A stretch of DNA of 64,000 bases from Nannobrachium achirus (lineage: Eukaryota > Chordata > Actinopteri > Myctophiformes > Myctophidae): the NCBI GenBank assembly GCA_963921795.1, contig OY997654.1, forward strand, positions 878,867 to 942,866, read 5' to 3'. Position 1 is the stretch's first letter, and every line of letters starts with the position of its first letter. The translations under genes and the position numbers were made by a program. The notes under the pieces were generated by a model that did not search any database, was not told the DNA's origin, and worked only from the letters and a program-made list of their open reading frames with translations. Positions 1 to 9,362 of the stretch are shown here, piece after piece.

Positions 1-61
1 CTCGCACTGCGAGGCGTTGTGTGCTTGTAGATCTGCTATTTTCTGCCCGACAGTGACAATA
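1..61. mobile_element. TA-target MITE (family A), partial at window edge
   Basis: The window opens inside a short palindromic MITE. Positions 1-42 are the right arm of the recurrent hairpin (GCGAGGCGTTGTGTGCTTGT then AGATCTGCTATTTTC). It is followed directly by GCCCGACAGTGACAATA, a diverged form of the family end CCCGACAACGACGATA seen intact at 31200-31218. The usual spacer between hairpin and end is missing. Confidence 0.7.
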
Positions 62-69
62 TGACAGGA

Positions 70-165
70 GTCGGATTCAGACCAGGCTCCTCAAAAGTTG
101 CAAGGAACGTGTGGTCAGTGCACTAACTCATTGAGCTACCGCAGCCCCCGTACGCCCCACAATGA
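70..165 (-). repeat. tRNA-derived SINE head
   Basis: Read on the minus strand there is an A-box-like TAGCTCAATGAGTTAG and, about 40 bases later, a B-box-like GGTCTGAATCC, the spacing of a tRNA-type pol III promoter. The B box departs from GGTTCGANTCC, so this is a diverged SINE head and not a working tRNA gene. No tail was identified. Confidence 0.55.
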
Positions 166-664
166 CCAGTTATGGACATGTATATCTACTTCTAAAATAA
201 AAGCCCATCCCCCCCAGCTGTCTGACTCACATTATAAAGCACTAAGTTGGCAGTGACTAAGAAGCAACTGAGTGGGAAAAAAGGAAATCTGCAGTGCATT
301 AGCACCAGTTTTTCTTAGCGGGAAGCACAAAGTAGCCTGCTATTATTAGAACAGCAACATCCTATGGCAGTCACAACAACAAACTGCAGGGCGAAACAAA
401 AACGGGTACAAACATGCTGCATGCATCTGCGCTATAAATAGTTTGCATGATTCAGCTCTGTTTGAGGGTTGTTCTTTCCGACTTTATATTGACTCTTTTT
501 GAACGACACAGGCATTTATCACCGGTAAAGTCACCGGTAACGAGAGGTCGTAACGTTGCTTTTTTCATTGAACGTCTCAACACGCAGCCTGGCTGTTTCT
601 GCTCAAGCCAACAACATTAAATACAAGATTCTAAGAAGCAATGAAAAATGGGGAATGAAAAACA

Positions 665-665
<1 letters not shown>
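166..665. other. No recognised feature
   Basis: AT-leaning sequence with no hairpin copy, terminal repeat, box promoter or convincing open frame seen on either strand. Confidence 0.5.

Positions 666-759
<94 letters not shown>
666..759. repeat. (TG)n microsatellite
   Basis: Uninterrupted TG run of about 94 bases followed by a purine-rich GA/GGA stretch to about 842. The open frames across it (poly-VC or poly-TH) are artefacts of the dinucleotide. Confidence 0.98.
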
Positions 760-761
<2 letters not shown>

Positions 762-842
762 TTTAAGAGAGAAAAAAGGGGGAGGGAGAGCTACATTTAG
801 GCATGGCGGGACTCGGGAGAGAGAGAAAAAAAGGAGAGGAGG

Positions 843-1145
843 ATAAGCATAGCTCTCTCCAATACGAACAAAAACAGTCATTTTGCACAGAGGCCACCCT
901 GTAGCCTGGAAAGAATATCTCCATGGAAATAAAAAGGCGTGTCCCTCAGCTGAGCGCCCGGGGAACCAGTTAGTCAATCCTGCGCTGCACAGACCTCAAC
1001 ACAAATGTTCTAGAGCAGAGAAGAACTCAGGGGAAATAATTGAATCTTGTATCTACCGGTAAGACGCCTAAGGGCAAAAAGCGGCCTGCCCTTACCTCAC
1101 CCTAAAGGGCGAGGTCACGCCATCTGTCTTGGCCATCTGTCTTGG
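843..1145. other. Spacer with a repeated CGGTAAGACGCCTAAGGG segment
   Basis: Mostly unremarkable. The segment from 1056 (CGGTAAGACGCCTAAGGGC) reappears diverged at about 2352 (CAGTAAGATGCCTAAGGGA), in both cases beside a CCATATATGG minisatellite block, so it belongs to that composite repeat. Confidence 0.5.
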
Positions 1146-1400
1146 CCATATATGGATTCTGTTATTGTGGTTCTCTTAAAAGGGCATCATCTGGGATACA
1201 ATCCCTTTTATGCCCATCCCTAACAGAATCCCTTATATGCCAATATATGGAGATCCCTGCTCTGAGTACTGACATCACTAATCCCTTTCATGCCCATATA
1301 TGGAGATCCCTGCTCTAAGTATATGACATCACTGTGATGTCACCTGTTTGTGCCTATATATGGAGAGCCCTGCTCTGAGTATCTGACATCACTGCGATGT
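1146..1400. repeat. CCATATATGG minisatellite block 1
   Basis: Irregular units of about 50-60 bases built on TTTATGCCCATATATGGAGA and CCTGCTCTGAGTATCTGACA. The ten-base core CCATATATGG fits the CArG-box consensus CC(A/T)6GG exactly in several units. Same repeat as 1985-2780 and 16900-18260. Confidence 0.8.
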
Positions 1401-1412
1401 CTCCTGTGATGT

Positions 1413-1537
1413 GACGCGGTGCGAGGCGTTGTGTGCTTGTAGATCTGCTATTTTCACTAGTTTAGTTCATTTTTAAAACGATTAATACAAAACGAAAGGT
1501 CTTAGACATACAAGGTTTCCACCCGACAACGACGATA
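1413..1537 (+). mobile_element. TA-target MITE (family A), 5'-truncated
   Basis: Right part of family A: hairpin right arm (GGTGCGAGGCGTTGTGTGCT, TTGTAGATCTGCTATTTTCAC), the AT-rich spacer after CACTAGTTTA, then GGTTTCCACCCGACAACGAC and GATA at the end. The left half is absent; the upstream neighbour is the minisatellite. Confidence 0.8.
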
Positions 1538-1557
1538 TACATACATACATACATACA

Positions 1558-1618
1558 CCAGTAAGACTCCCTAATCGGGAGATAAGCGACCGTTGGTCGC
1601 TTATCTCCTGTCACACTG
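1558..1618. repeat. GGAGATAAGCGACC hairpin motif, copy 1
   Basis: CCAGTAAGACTCCCTAATCG is followed by an inverted pair, GGAGATAAGCGACC and GGTCGCTTATCTCC, around a TT-centred loop. The same block recurs on the other strand near 56160-56196 and 58303-58344. Confidence 0.7.
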
Positions 1619-1715
1619 CTGACATCAGTATGACATCACACCGTACACAAATGACCCTTATATAAGACCGGCATTATCTACCGACAGATTAGTAACAAGA
1701 TGTCAAAATCATTGA

Positions 1716-1970
1716 AGGTTTACCCTACTAACCAACTGTTTACCATAGCAACCATGTTTTTTACCTTAGCAACCAACTGTTTACCCTAGCAACCAACTTT
1801 TTACCACAGCAACCATGTTTTTTTTACCCTAGCAACCAACTGTTTACCCTAGCAACCAACTGTTTACCCTAGCAACCAATTGTTTACCATAGCAACCATG
1901 TTTTCTTACCCTAGCAACCAACTGTTTACCCTAGCAACCAACTGTTTACCATAGCAACCATGTTTTTTAC
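1716..1970. repeat. 20-26 bp minisatellite, TTTACCCTAGCAACCAACTG
   Basis: About eleven tandem units alternate TTTACCCTAGCAACCAACTG with TTTACCATAGCAACCATG plus a T run. Each unit holds TTTACC-NN-AGCAAC, one base short of the RFX X-box consensus GTNRCC-N(0-3)-RGYAAC. Whether it binds RFX is unknown. Confidence 0.85.
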
Positions 1971-1984
1971 AGGGCCTGGGATTG

Positions 1985-2780
1985 ATGACATCAGAAATCT
2001 CCATATATGGGCATGAAAGGGATTTTGTTTCTGGAAATATGTCTGTGGGGTGCCACATTTGGAATAAAACACTTACATCACACATCTGGATATCCATACA
2101 GCCCATCTAGTTTGCCTGTGTCCATTTATGCCCATATATCTGATGACATTGGGACAATGATCTCCATATATGGGCATAAAACTTATGTTAATTAGTAAAG
2201 CCTGGGGATCTCCATATATGGGCATGAGGGGTACCCTAAAAGGGCATCATCTGGGAATAGCAAATATAGTTATCCTAGAAAGTGAAATCTTACATCAAAG
2301 GCCATAACTACCTACCTACCACCATACTGCATTCCTCATTAAACTACCTACCAGTAAGATGCCTAAGGGAGAAAAGCAAAGGGCGAGGTTGCACCATTTC
2401 TTGGTCTTCTGGCCAGTGATGTATATCGGACCATTTAACCATATATGGAGACATCTGGTACCCAAAGATATTCACAGATATGGGCTTAATATTGATGACA
2501 TAAGGGATCTCCATATATGGGCGTAAAAGGGATTTGGTTCCCCTGGCATCACAGGGATCTCCATATATGGGCATAAAATGGATTTGGTTACCCTGGCAAC
2601 ACGGGGATCTCCATATCTCCATATATGGGCATAAAAGGGATTTGGTTCCCCTGGCATCACAGGGATCTCCATATATGGGCATAAAAGGGATTTGGTTCCC
2701 CTGACATTACAGTGATGTCAGTGGCTGGTTCTACAGAGGGGATCTCCATTTATGGGCATAAAAGGGAATGTATGTATGAT
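1985..2780. repeat. CCATATATGG minisatellite block 2
   Basis: Units of about 50 bases: GGGATCTCCATATATGGGCA, TAAAAGGGATTTGGTTCCCC, TGGCATCACA. The most regular part is 2505-2700. Perfect CC(A/T)6GG cores occur at about 2003, 2163, 2211, 2450, 2511, 2560, 2610, 2667 and 2747. The AAAAGGGCATCATCTGGGA segment at about 2235 repeats the one at about 1178. Confidence 0.85.
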
Positions 2781-3017
2781 GATGTCAGATATCATAGACG
2801 TCATAGGACTTTCACATAACGAATAACTGAGTAAGCATGTAAACCCGTAAAATCTATATTTGGGCATGGCTGATTTATGACCTCATCATGATGACACGAG
2901 CAAACACAGCTGAATTGTATAAATGATCAGTGCAGAAACCAACAGAAGTATTTGACCAAGACTCTTCGATTTAAACATCAACAAAGGTGTGACGTTTGTT
3001 GATGGTCACGTGTGACG
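2781..3017. other. No recognised feature
   Basis: Tail of the minisatellite region. A single weak GGGCATGG motif remains; nothing else was identified. Confidence 0.4.
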
Positions 3018-3062
3018 TGTGACGGACGGACGGACGGACGGACGGACGGACGGACGGACGGC
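3018..3062. repeat. (GACG)n microsatellite
   Basis: About eleven GACG/GGAC units, preceded by overlapping GTGACGTGTGACG repeats. CpG is unusually well kept. Confidence 0.95.
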
Positions 3063-3401
3063 CGGTGGAGGTTTTCATAGTAAACTGCTCCCTGACGGTC
3101 GCAATAAATACATACGGACAAGCCGTGCCGGTTCTGACAGTAAACTTCGACCTACAGTCGCAGCAAGTGATGGAAACGTATTTGTCAATGTGGCAGTAGT
3201 TTTCATTGCACTGCATTATGCAGGCTTGTCTGCTTTCTTTGGAAAAGTGGTGAAGTCCTTGAAATAATGTTTAACTCTCCCCATACAGTAGAAGCTGATC
3301 CAAAGAAAGTTGCCTGTTCACACTGTGAAGGCAGTTTAGATCCTGCCTCACTCATACTTTGGATCAATGACGTGGAAACGGGATGACAGACGAATAGCAG
3401 T
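3063..3401. other. No recognised feature
   Basis: Short open frames on both strands start inside the GACG repeat and show no recognisable domain. Nothing else supported. Confidence 0.4.
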
Positions 3402-3890
3402 CAGGGGCGTCAATTCGGGTATGGCAGGGGTATGCAGCTGCCATATCCTGGGTCCAGGGGGGAAAATAAAAGTTAATTTTAAATATAAATCCATGAATGT
3501 CTCTTTGTCTATCTGTGTTGGTTATTATGTTGTTAAATTACAGTAAAATAACTACACATACAAAATTTAACAAAATGGTCTCTTTAACAAGGTATTATAA
3601 TTATATTCTCACTCACTTGTATTCTCAGGTCAGCTGCACAGGTGCAATGCATTATTGTTAATTGTGGCACGTTTACTAACACGCCGAGTTTGGCTGCACT
3701 TGAACAACCGTTCCAGGCTGCCATATCCAGCCCAAGAAACCGTAGAAACGGGGGGAAAAATTAAATGTACTTCTTGAAATAAATGTATCTTGCCTGTTGC
3801 TAAGGTATGGCAACATGACTGGTGTCTTCGCGCGCGTGCAAGACATCAGTCATGTTGCCATACCTTAGCTTTTCTGAACTGACGCCACTG
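3402..3890 (+). mobile_element. hAT-type non-autonomous element, family F copy 1
   Basis: Starts CAGGGGCGTCAATTCG and ends GAACTGACGCCACTG, imperfect inverted ends. Sister copies at 20069 and 21969 have clear 8-bp duplications; here the flanks match poorly. No transposase frame. Carries the F-type hairpin at 3799-3869. Confidence 0.8.
3799..3869. repeat. F-type hairpin (ATGGCAACATGACTGGTGTC)
   Basis: Near-perfect inverted repeat: GCTAAGGTATGGCAACATGA, CTGGTGTCTT, a CG-rich loop, then the reverse complement with one mismatch. Unrelated in sequence to the window-wide hairpin. Also at 20091-20174 and 22988-23055. Confidence 0.9.
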
Positions 3891-3904
3891 GAGGAAGTGT
3901 TTTG

Positions 3905-3977
<73 letters not shown>
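3905..3977. repeat. (GT)n(GA)n microsatellite
   Basis: About 20 bases of GT pass directly into about 53 bases of GA, immediately beyond the right end of the family F element. Confidence 0.97.
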
Positions 3978-3979
<2 letters not shown>

Positions 3980-4408
3980 GCTCCTGCAAGCCCCTCTATC
4001 TTTGGCTGTGCTCACGCCCCAGCTGCTGGTTCAAAGTACGGTCACTGGCAGGCAACCAGGCTGCAGAAAAAATACCAGCACAGCCACTTCACAGACGGAG
4101 GGAAAAGAAAAGGGAAATGGAATGTCTTTGGAAAAAGACCATGACAATCAAGCCCGATGTCTCCCACTGTAACATCTGCAGCAGAATGCTTGAATGTCTA
4201 ACCTGTTCTGGATGGGACCGGAACGCCAAGATCAATACATAATAATTCACTAGAAAGTGCACAAACTTTGGCATCAACTTCAACTTTTTTGTCCCATTGT
4301 GCATTTACAGCTGTGTAGGAGTGGGTGAAATTCTGTTCCAAGCTTCCACGAATTGCAGTTACAAAAGAAAATCATAAGAAAGGAAATGGTCAAATAACAA
4401 AACAACAA
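3978..4408. other. No recognised feature
   Basis: Open frames of 70-110 codons overlap on both strands, begin in the GA run and show no recognisable motif. No terminal repeats were found. Confidence 0.4.
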
Positions 4409-4409
4409 T

Positions 4410-4960
4410 ATCAAATCGTCACTGTCGGGCAGAAACCTTGTATCTCCAAGTTTCAAATTTCTACATTTTTTCGCAAAGCAAAGCCCTGCTTCATCATACA
4501 AGGCCGTCGCACAAAAGTAGTGAAAACAGCAGATACCGTTGGTGCCTGTTGAGATTGGCACATTTTCTGGGGCAACCTGCCAAGATCACACGTCACACGT
4601 GTCGTCTTCTTTTTTAGTTTTTTACTCTAAAAAAAAGCGCCTGCAATGTAGTGCATCTGAAAATACATTACATTGCAGTGCACATCATGGGGTGATCACT
4701 GCTTGCCTCCTGTGAATTGTTTTATTTTAAAACAAAGTGACGTGAGTGAGATGAAAAAAAACCTGGGTGAAATCTGCCAATCTCAATAGGCACTAACAGT
4801 ACAAGCACACAATGCCTCGCGGTGCGAGGCGTTGTGTGCTTGTATCGGCTCAAGCCCCCTTTGTGCTTGTATCGGCTGTTTTCACTAGTTTAAATCATTT
4901 TTTTAAATCAAATACAAATCAAACGGTTTTGGACATAAAGATTTCGACCCGACAACGATG
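4410..4960 (+). mobile_element. TA-target MITE (family A), split by a nested MITE
   Basis: Left part ATCGTCACTGTCGGGCAGAA to AAAACAGCAGATA (to 4535). The right part resumes at 4800 with TACAAGCACACAATGCCTCG and runs to CCCGACAACGATG. The nested element occupies 4536-4799. The right hairpin arm carries a partial duplication, so CTTGTATCGGCT occurs twice. Confidence 0.85.
4536..4799. mobile_element. 264-bp MITE with TA duplication, nested in family A
   Basis: Left end CCGTTGGTGCCTGTTGAG, right end CTCAATAGGCACTAACAG: inverted ends of about 25 bp with few mismatches. TA lies on each side (4534-4535, 4800-4801). It interrupts the hairpin of the host MITE at its GATCTACAAG segment, so it is the younger insertion. 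Non-coding. Confidence 0.8.
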
Positions 4961-4984
4961 GAAACCTTGACAATACTTTGGCAC

Positions 4985-5114
4985 ACCTTCTCCACTCTGT
5001 TGAAGAGCTTCCGTGCCTGTTTAACAGAGGTGATACAAACTTCCCCACCCGGCTTCGAACCCAGGTCTCCCACGTGAAAGTCCAACAACTTAACCATTAC
5101 TCCAAAGGGATATC
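4985..5114 (-). repeat. tRNA-derived SINE (family T) copy
   Basis: On the minus strand: GGGATATCCCTTTGGAGTAA, TGGTTAAGTTGTTGGACT, then B box GGTTCGAAGCC. The head closely matches 59962-60045 (GGATACCCCTTTGGTCTGAT), so the two are copies of one SINE family. The body beyond the B box has no recognised tail. Confidence 0.7.
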
Positions 5115-5115
5115 C

Positions 5116-5490
5116 CTATGGAATGAGGGCAGATACTAGAGTTTTTGAGGCTTCAGGCTGGGGCTGCAACTCTCTCCGCCAGCCCTGCTCAGGTCCATAA
5201 TGACTACATGGTCTTTCAGACCTCCTAGGTGTAATAGTAAGGCATGAGTTCCTGCTCCCATCCACTGGTGATGGCCTGCCTACAGTAAGTGCACAGTCCA
5301 GGACTGTAATGAAGAGGAAGGGACTGAGCAGGTCCTTGTGCAACACCTCCACCAAGATGTCAAACTCCTTGCTGTTGCTGCGTGGGGTCACGACTTTTGC
5401 TCCCTATACCGAGAGAGGGACACTGTACGCCTTGGGTATCTTCAGCATCACGCTTCTGTTTATGGAGTTAAAAGCATTGCATCAATAAAA
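5116..5490 (-). pseudogene. LINE reverse-transcriptase fragment
   Basis: The minus-strand frame reads KVVTPRSNSKEFDILVEVLH, KDLLSPFLFITVLDCAL and later SCLTITPRRSERP. This resembles the non-LTR RT stretch of the type EFDILAGVLQGDTLAPFLFI-VLDYAL followed by TPRRSRR. Upstream on the same strand, MLKIPKAYSVPLS resembles the preceding helix, cut off by a stop before the frame resumes. The catalytic FADD box is not present. It is a dead fragment of a few hundred bases abutting a SINE head. The clade was not resolved. Confidence 0.7.
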
Positions 5491-5502
5491 CACATACAGT
5501 AT

Positions 5503-6035
5503 CAGTGTTGTTTTTGACAGCACACATGATTTAGTTTTAGTCATAGTCTTTTCAATAAAATGTCATTTAGTTTTAGTCATAATTTAGTCACCTGAAAGGT
5601 TTTAGTTTTAGTCTCATTTTAGTCGACTAAATATCATAAGATTTTAGGCGACTAAATCTACAATTGATTTAGTCAACTAAAATGTATTTTTGCAGGCCTT
5701 GATGGCATCTTAATGACTGATTTTACACTTGGTTTGCGTGCTGAAAATAGCCGATCTACAAGTTCACAACGCATCGCAGCGCGGCGCGTTGTGAGCTTGT
5801 AGATCTGCTATTTTAAGCGTGCAACACCTGAGAGCAACCAAACATAAAATTACTTTCTTCTCCACTAGTCTCTCCCTAACGTTTTAGTCTAGTTTTTATT
5901 TTGTTGACGAAATTCTCAATATATTTAGTCATCACAGCTTAGTTTTTGTTTAGTTTTTATTTAGTTTTCGTCAGTGAAAAAAACACAAACGACAAACATT
6001 TTTCGTCATAGTTTTAGTCGACAAAATCAACACTG
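5503..6035. mobile_element. hAT-type MITE rich in TTTAGTTTTAGTC, 8-bp TSD
   Basis: Begins CAGTGTTGTTTTTGAC and ends GTCGACAAAATCAACACTG. The 8-bp duplication TACAGTAT flanks it exactly (5495-5502, 6036-6043). Subterminal TAGTTTTAGTC repeats, no open frame. A window-wide hairpin sits inside at 5743-5815. Confidence 0.93.
5743..5815. repeat. Window-wide hairpin, copy in the 5503 hAT element
   Basis: GAAAATAGCCGATCTACAAG to CTTGTAGATCTGCTATTTT, loop CGCAGCGCGGCGCG. GCGTGC lies on both sides (5736-5741 and 5817-5822), possibly a 6-bp duplication made on entry. Confidence 0.9.
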
Positions 6036-6043
6036 TACAGTAT

Positions 6044-6534
6044 GTAGTCTCCAGTCATCAATCCAAAAAATGTAACTGGACACCCCTGCGCTGGCATAGA
6101 TGTATAGGTAGGTACTGTATATTGTATAATAGCAAAGTAGTAGTTTGGAAAGATTCTCAAAATTCAATGTAGGATTGAGGACAAGACATTTATTTATGAG
6201 GATTTCTAATACTGTACATACGTGGGAATACTGTACATGTCTGGTCTTCGTGGTTAGCATACATTTATAGAATTTATTTAGATGATGCATGCAATGGTGC
6301 ATGCAATGTATGTCAAACTTTGCTTTAACCGTTCTCACACCATGTATTTCTTTTGAATTGACTTGATATGCTGTGATGTGGCAGTGTGGCTTTGCAGTGG
6401 TTATAGAGTTCATGTAACTGGAAAATTGTAGGATAAATTGCAAGAACAGCAAGAAACTGAATCCCTACCCACTTGTAGTTTAACTGCCCTGGATTAGATG
6501 TTAGATTGGATGTAATGTCTAACAGACATGTGTC
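6044..6534. other. No recognised feature
   Basis: AT-rich spacer. A tandem GATGCATGCAATGGTGCATGCAATG occurs near 6284-6308. Open frames on the minus strand have no recognisable domain. Confidence 0.4.
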
Positions 6535-6609
6535 CATGTGGTGGAAAAAGTAATCATATTCCTTACTTAAGTAAAAGTATCAATACTGCAATATAGAAAT
6601 ACTCCCTTA

Positions 6610-6777
6610 GGGTGCCCTCACACCGAAATACCTAGAGTGGAATCCGCCAATGCATTTCAATGAGAATGGAGCGTTTTTTTTTTGTGCAGAAATCCTCTAC
6701 TGGCAAAAAAACCTGCTCCATTCTCTTTGAAACGCATTGGCGGATTCTACTCTAGGTATTTTGGTGTGAGGGCACCC
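6610..6777. mobile_element. Harbinger-like palindromic MITE (family M), TTA TSD
   Basis: GGGTGCCCTCACACC at the left and its reverse complement at the right, with TTA on both sides (6607-6609, 6778-6780). Nearly the whole 168 bp is an inverted repeat around the GCAGAAATCCTCTACTGGC centre. A 3-bp TTA target fits PIF/Harbinger. Confidence 0.93.
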
Positions 6778-6873
6778 TTACAATTAAAGTCTGGAATATT
6801 AAATTTACATGAGTAAAAGTACAAAAGTATCGGTATAAAAATGTACTCAAAGTACCAAAAGTACACAATGTTT

Positions 6874-6960
6874 GAAAATAGCAGATCTACAAGCTCACCA
6901 CGTGTCGCGATGCGACGCGTTGTAGATCGCTTGTAGACGGCTTGTAGATCGGCTATTTTC
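6874..6960. repeat. Window-wide hairpin in E copy 1, expanded right arm
   Basis: Left arm GAAAATAGCAGATCTACAAG. The right arm has grown by repeats of CTTGTAGA(T/C)(C/G)G before GGCTATTTTC. Directly after it comes AAATAGCCTAGG, giving the AAATAGC direct repeat discussed in the findings. Confidence 0.9.
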
Positions 6961-7174
6961 AAATAGCCTAGGTATAAAATAGAGCTAGAGTGGTTTATGT
7001 ATGTTTTATAAAATGTATAATATTAATGTATATCTGCAAAGTAACTACGTTTTCAAATAAATGTAGTGGAGTAAAAGTACAATATTTGGATCCGAGATGT
7101 AGTGGAGTAGAAGTAAAAGTATTGGTAATTGGAAATACTCAAGTAAAGTACAAATACCTCAAAATTGTACTTAA

Positions 7175-7540
7175 AGGGATATTCCACTTTCAAAAAAACG
7201 TTTGGTCATTTTATTGTCTAATCAGACTTTTATGAACACCCTGAACAGTTTTTAATTTGCTTCATTCAATATTTAGATATTTGATGTAAATGTTATCTGG
7301 CCCTCCAGGCTCAGGGCCTCTCCACACACCCATTGTAACTTCAAACTCCATTTTAACCATGATAGATTCATTAAAAACATCCATTATTTTTTCTGGTGAC
7401 TCATTTTACCCTCCTAATACGTGAGCAGACCGTGTTTTTTCAATTCTTTTATTTTTAATAATTCTTTGGGAAAATGGAAAAAATTAAATACAATAATATT
7501 TTATAAAAAAAAAAAAGTAAAACGTTATTGAAAAAACAAC
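7175..7540 (+). mobile_element. TTAA-target MITE (family C), left part only
   Basis: TTAA (7171-7174) then AGGGATATTCCACTTTCAAA. The body matches the complete copy at 8863-9358 (ACACCCATTGTAACTTCAAA, ACTCATTTTACC, CGTGAGCAG). The second half is gone, replaced by a family D fragment. Confidence 0.85.
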
Positions 7541-7705
7541 CTTTTCAGGCTGTGACCCCCCGAGATAATCATATTTGAAGAGTTGAGGAATTTTGTATAA
7601 CACGGTTTTATTGTGAAAATAGCCGACCTACATGCTCACAACGCCTCGCAAATTCTGCCTCTAATATTTGACAATTTGGCCAATGTTTAATTTGTCATTA
7701 ACAAA
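7540..7705 (+). mobile_element. hAT-type element D, internal fragment
   Basis: AACCTTTTCAGGCTGTGACC through TTGTATAACACGG and TCTGCCTCTAATATTTGAC match intact D copies at 27741, 46454 and 62184. Both ends are missing. It carries the left arm of the hairpin at 7613-7650. Confidence 0.8.
7613..7650. repeat. Window-wide hairpin, left arm only
   Basis: GTGAAAATAGCCGACCTACATGCTCACAACGCCTCGC in part, in the D/G variant (ACATGCTCAC). The right arm is missing and D sequence follows directly. Confidence 0.85.
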
Positions 7706-7879
7706 AAGTATTAACAAAAGTATTAACAAAATCAATAACCAAAGACAATGCATAGCTATTTTTTTTTTCCAGGACCTTCCAGGATCTTCCCTTGATCAAT
7801 TCCAAAACTTTTCCAGTAGTGGAAAAATATTTTTCTAATTTCAAAATATTTCCAGTAATTTCATGACCGTGGGAACCCT

Positions 7880-8310
7880 GGCAATATATAGAAAAATGTA
7901 CGATATTGAGGTATCAACATGCAAGGTATTCATATCGACGAAGACGGCTTGAAATGAGGTATTGGTGTATGCGTCAAATTAATTAACAGACACACTATGC
8001 ATGCACGTAGCACATGCAAAAAAGCAGTCCATAACCAGGTGTGGTTATTTCAATAAAACCACTGTTGGATAATGGAAATAAGGCATTTCATTTCTTTATT
8101 CTATGTGTACTGTGCAGTGTACATGCATGGATATGCTATTCATTATCTGGGTTATAGGCAGGCAGTGGACCTAAAGCAGAACAAACATTAAAAACAATTT
8201 AATGCAATTGTTTTTACTAATATCGTGAGTAATATCGATATCAAGGTATTGTAAGGTCAACAACGTTATTGAATATCGAAGGTTTTCCTAATATCGCCCA
8301 GCTTTAACGC
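7880..8310. mobile_element. Possible non-autonomous transposon rich in ATATCG
   Basis: ATCGATATCAAGGTATTG, GTATCAACATGC and a terminal CTAATATCGCCCAGC resemble fish elements with an ATATCG theme. Matching ends and a target duplication were not found. Confidence 0.35.
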
Positions 8311-8378
8311 ACACTCCCTGGAGGCCAGAGCAGAATCTCTGCCACACATTTCCCCCCAAACTTTGCACGTACTTTGAC

Positions 8379-8642
8379 ATTGCGTCGCTGTCAGGTGAAA
8401 ACCTTGTATGTCCAAAACCGTTCGTTTTGCATTTATCTTTTTAAAAATGATTTAAACTAGTGAAAACAGCCGATCTACAAGCACACAACGCCTCGCACCG
8501 CGAGGCGTTGTGTGCTCGTAGATCTGCTGTTTTCACTACTTTTGTGCGACGGCCTTGTATGATGAAGCAGGGCTTTACTTTGCGAAAGAACGTACACATT
8601 TGAAACTTGGAGATACGAGGTTTCCACACGACAATGACGATT
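8379..8642 (-). mobile_element. TA-target MITE (family A), near complete
   Basis: Runs GTCGCTGTCAGGTGAAAACC, TTGTATGTCCAAAACCG, hairpin (8460-8536), GGCCTTGTATGATGAAGCAG, then GAGGTTTCCACACGACAATG. Opposite orientation to the copy at 30986. Outermost TA bases are worn. Confidence 0.88.
8460..8536. repeat. Window-wide hairpin, A variant
   Basis: GTGAAAACAGCCGATCTACA to GTAGATCTGCTGTTTTCAC, with centre ACGCCTCGCACCGCGAGGCG. Both arms carry the A-specific pairs GAAAACAGC/GCTGTTTTC and CAAGCACAC/GTGTGCTCG. Confidence 0.95.
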
Positions 8643-8858
8643 GACTGGATCGATAATTCGATATATAACAAATGGACTGCAGTACTTGAATCTTTTCCCT
8701 TGCTCTCTCTTTCTTCTTTCTATCACATCCCTCATCTGTTTCCTCCAAATTTCTCTCTATAGAATCATGTGAGGAGACAATACAGCGCTGTTTAGGACAC
8801 ACATGGCACATCAGCGGCAGCAGGCCTATCTTTTTAACTAGACTGAAGAGAGTCGGAG
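8643..8858. other. No recognised feature
   Basis: Spacer between the family A and family C elements. CT-rich stretch near 8698-8730. Confidence 0.4.
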
Positions 8859-8862
8859 TTAA

Positions 8863-9358
8863 AGGGATATTCCACTTTCAACAGGGAAACAGCTTATGGG
8901 CTTTTCTCACACACCCATTGTAACTTCAAACTTCATTTTACCATGATAGATTCATTAAAAACACCCATTATTTTTTCTGGTGACTCATTATACGTGAGCA
9001 GGCCATGTTTTTTCGATAACTTTCTTAATTTATTTGTAATAATTATTTGGGAAAATGGAAAAAAATTAAATACAAAAAATAATTATTAAAAATAAATGAA
9101 AAACGTTATCTGCTCACGTATTAGGAGGGTAGTATGAGTCACCAGGGAAAAAAATGGGTGTTTTTAATGACTCTATCATGGTTAAAATGAAGTTTGAAGT
9201 TACAATGGGTGTGTGTGGGGAGAGGCCCTGGGCCTGGAGGGCCTGGTAACAAATATCTAAATATTGAATCAAGCAAATTAAAAACTGTTCAGGGTGTTCA
9301 TAAAAGCCTGATTAGACGATAAAATTACCAAAAGTTTTTTTGAAAGTGAAATATCCCT
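8863..9358. mobile_element. TTAA-target palindromic MITE (family C), complete
   Basis: TTAA on both sides (8859-8862, 9359-9362). Ends AGGGATATTCCACTTTC and GAAAGTGAAATATCCCT. The two 240-bp halves are imperfect reverse complements. TTAA targets are used by piggyBac and Kolobok; which one cannot be told without a transposase. Confidence 0.92.
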
Positions 9359-9362
9359 TTAA

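Larger units (their letters stand above)
6535..7170 (+). mobile_element. hAT-type element E copy 1 (GTAAAAGTA-rich), 3'-truncated
   Basis: Starts near CATGTGGTGGAAAAAGTA, a worn form of CAGTGGTGGAAAAAGTAC. It runs through GTAAAAGTACAAAAGTAT repeats to ATTGTACTTAA, where a TTAA-target MITE entered. Contains a Harbinger-like MITE (6610-6777) and the window-wide hairpin (6874-6960). Its own right end is lost. Confidence 0.85.

Noticed and set aside
603-977. Open frames through dinucleotide repeats (also near 16503, 23139, 26808, 33013, 39357, 57067, 63266)
   Set aside because: Poly-TH, poly-VC, poly-RE and poly-SL strings come from (CA)n and (GA)n runs; both strands are open at once and no domain is present.
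3402-3890. Clean 8-bp duplication for F copy 1
   Set aside because: ATAGCAGT and GAGGAAGT match at only five positions. Other F copies have exact duplications, so the class is kept but no duplication is claimed here.
5743-5815. Rho-independent-type terminator or riboswitch reading of the hairpins
   Set aside because: This is eukaryotic repeat DNA; the hairpin is shared by transposons and does not follow genes.
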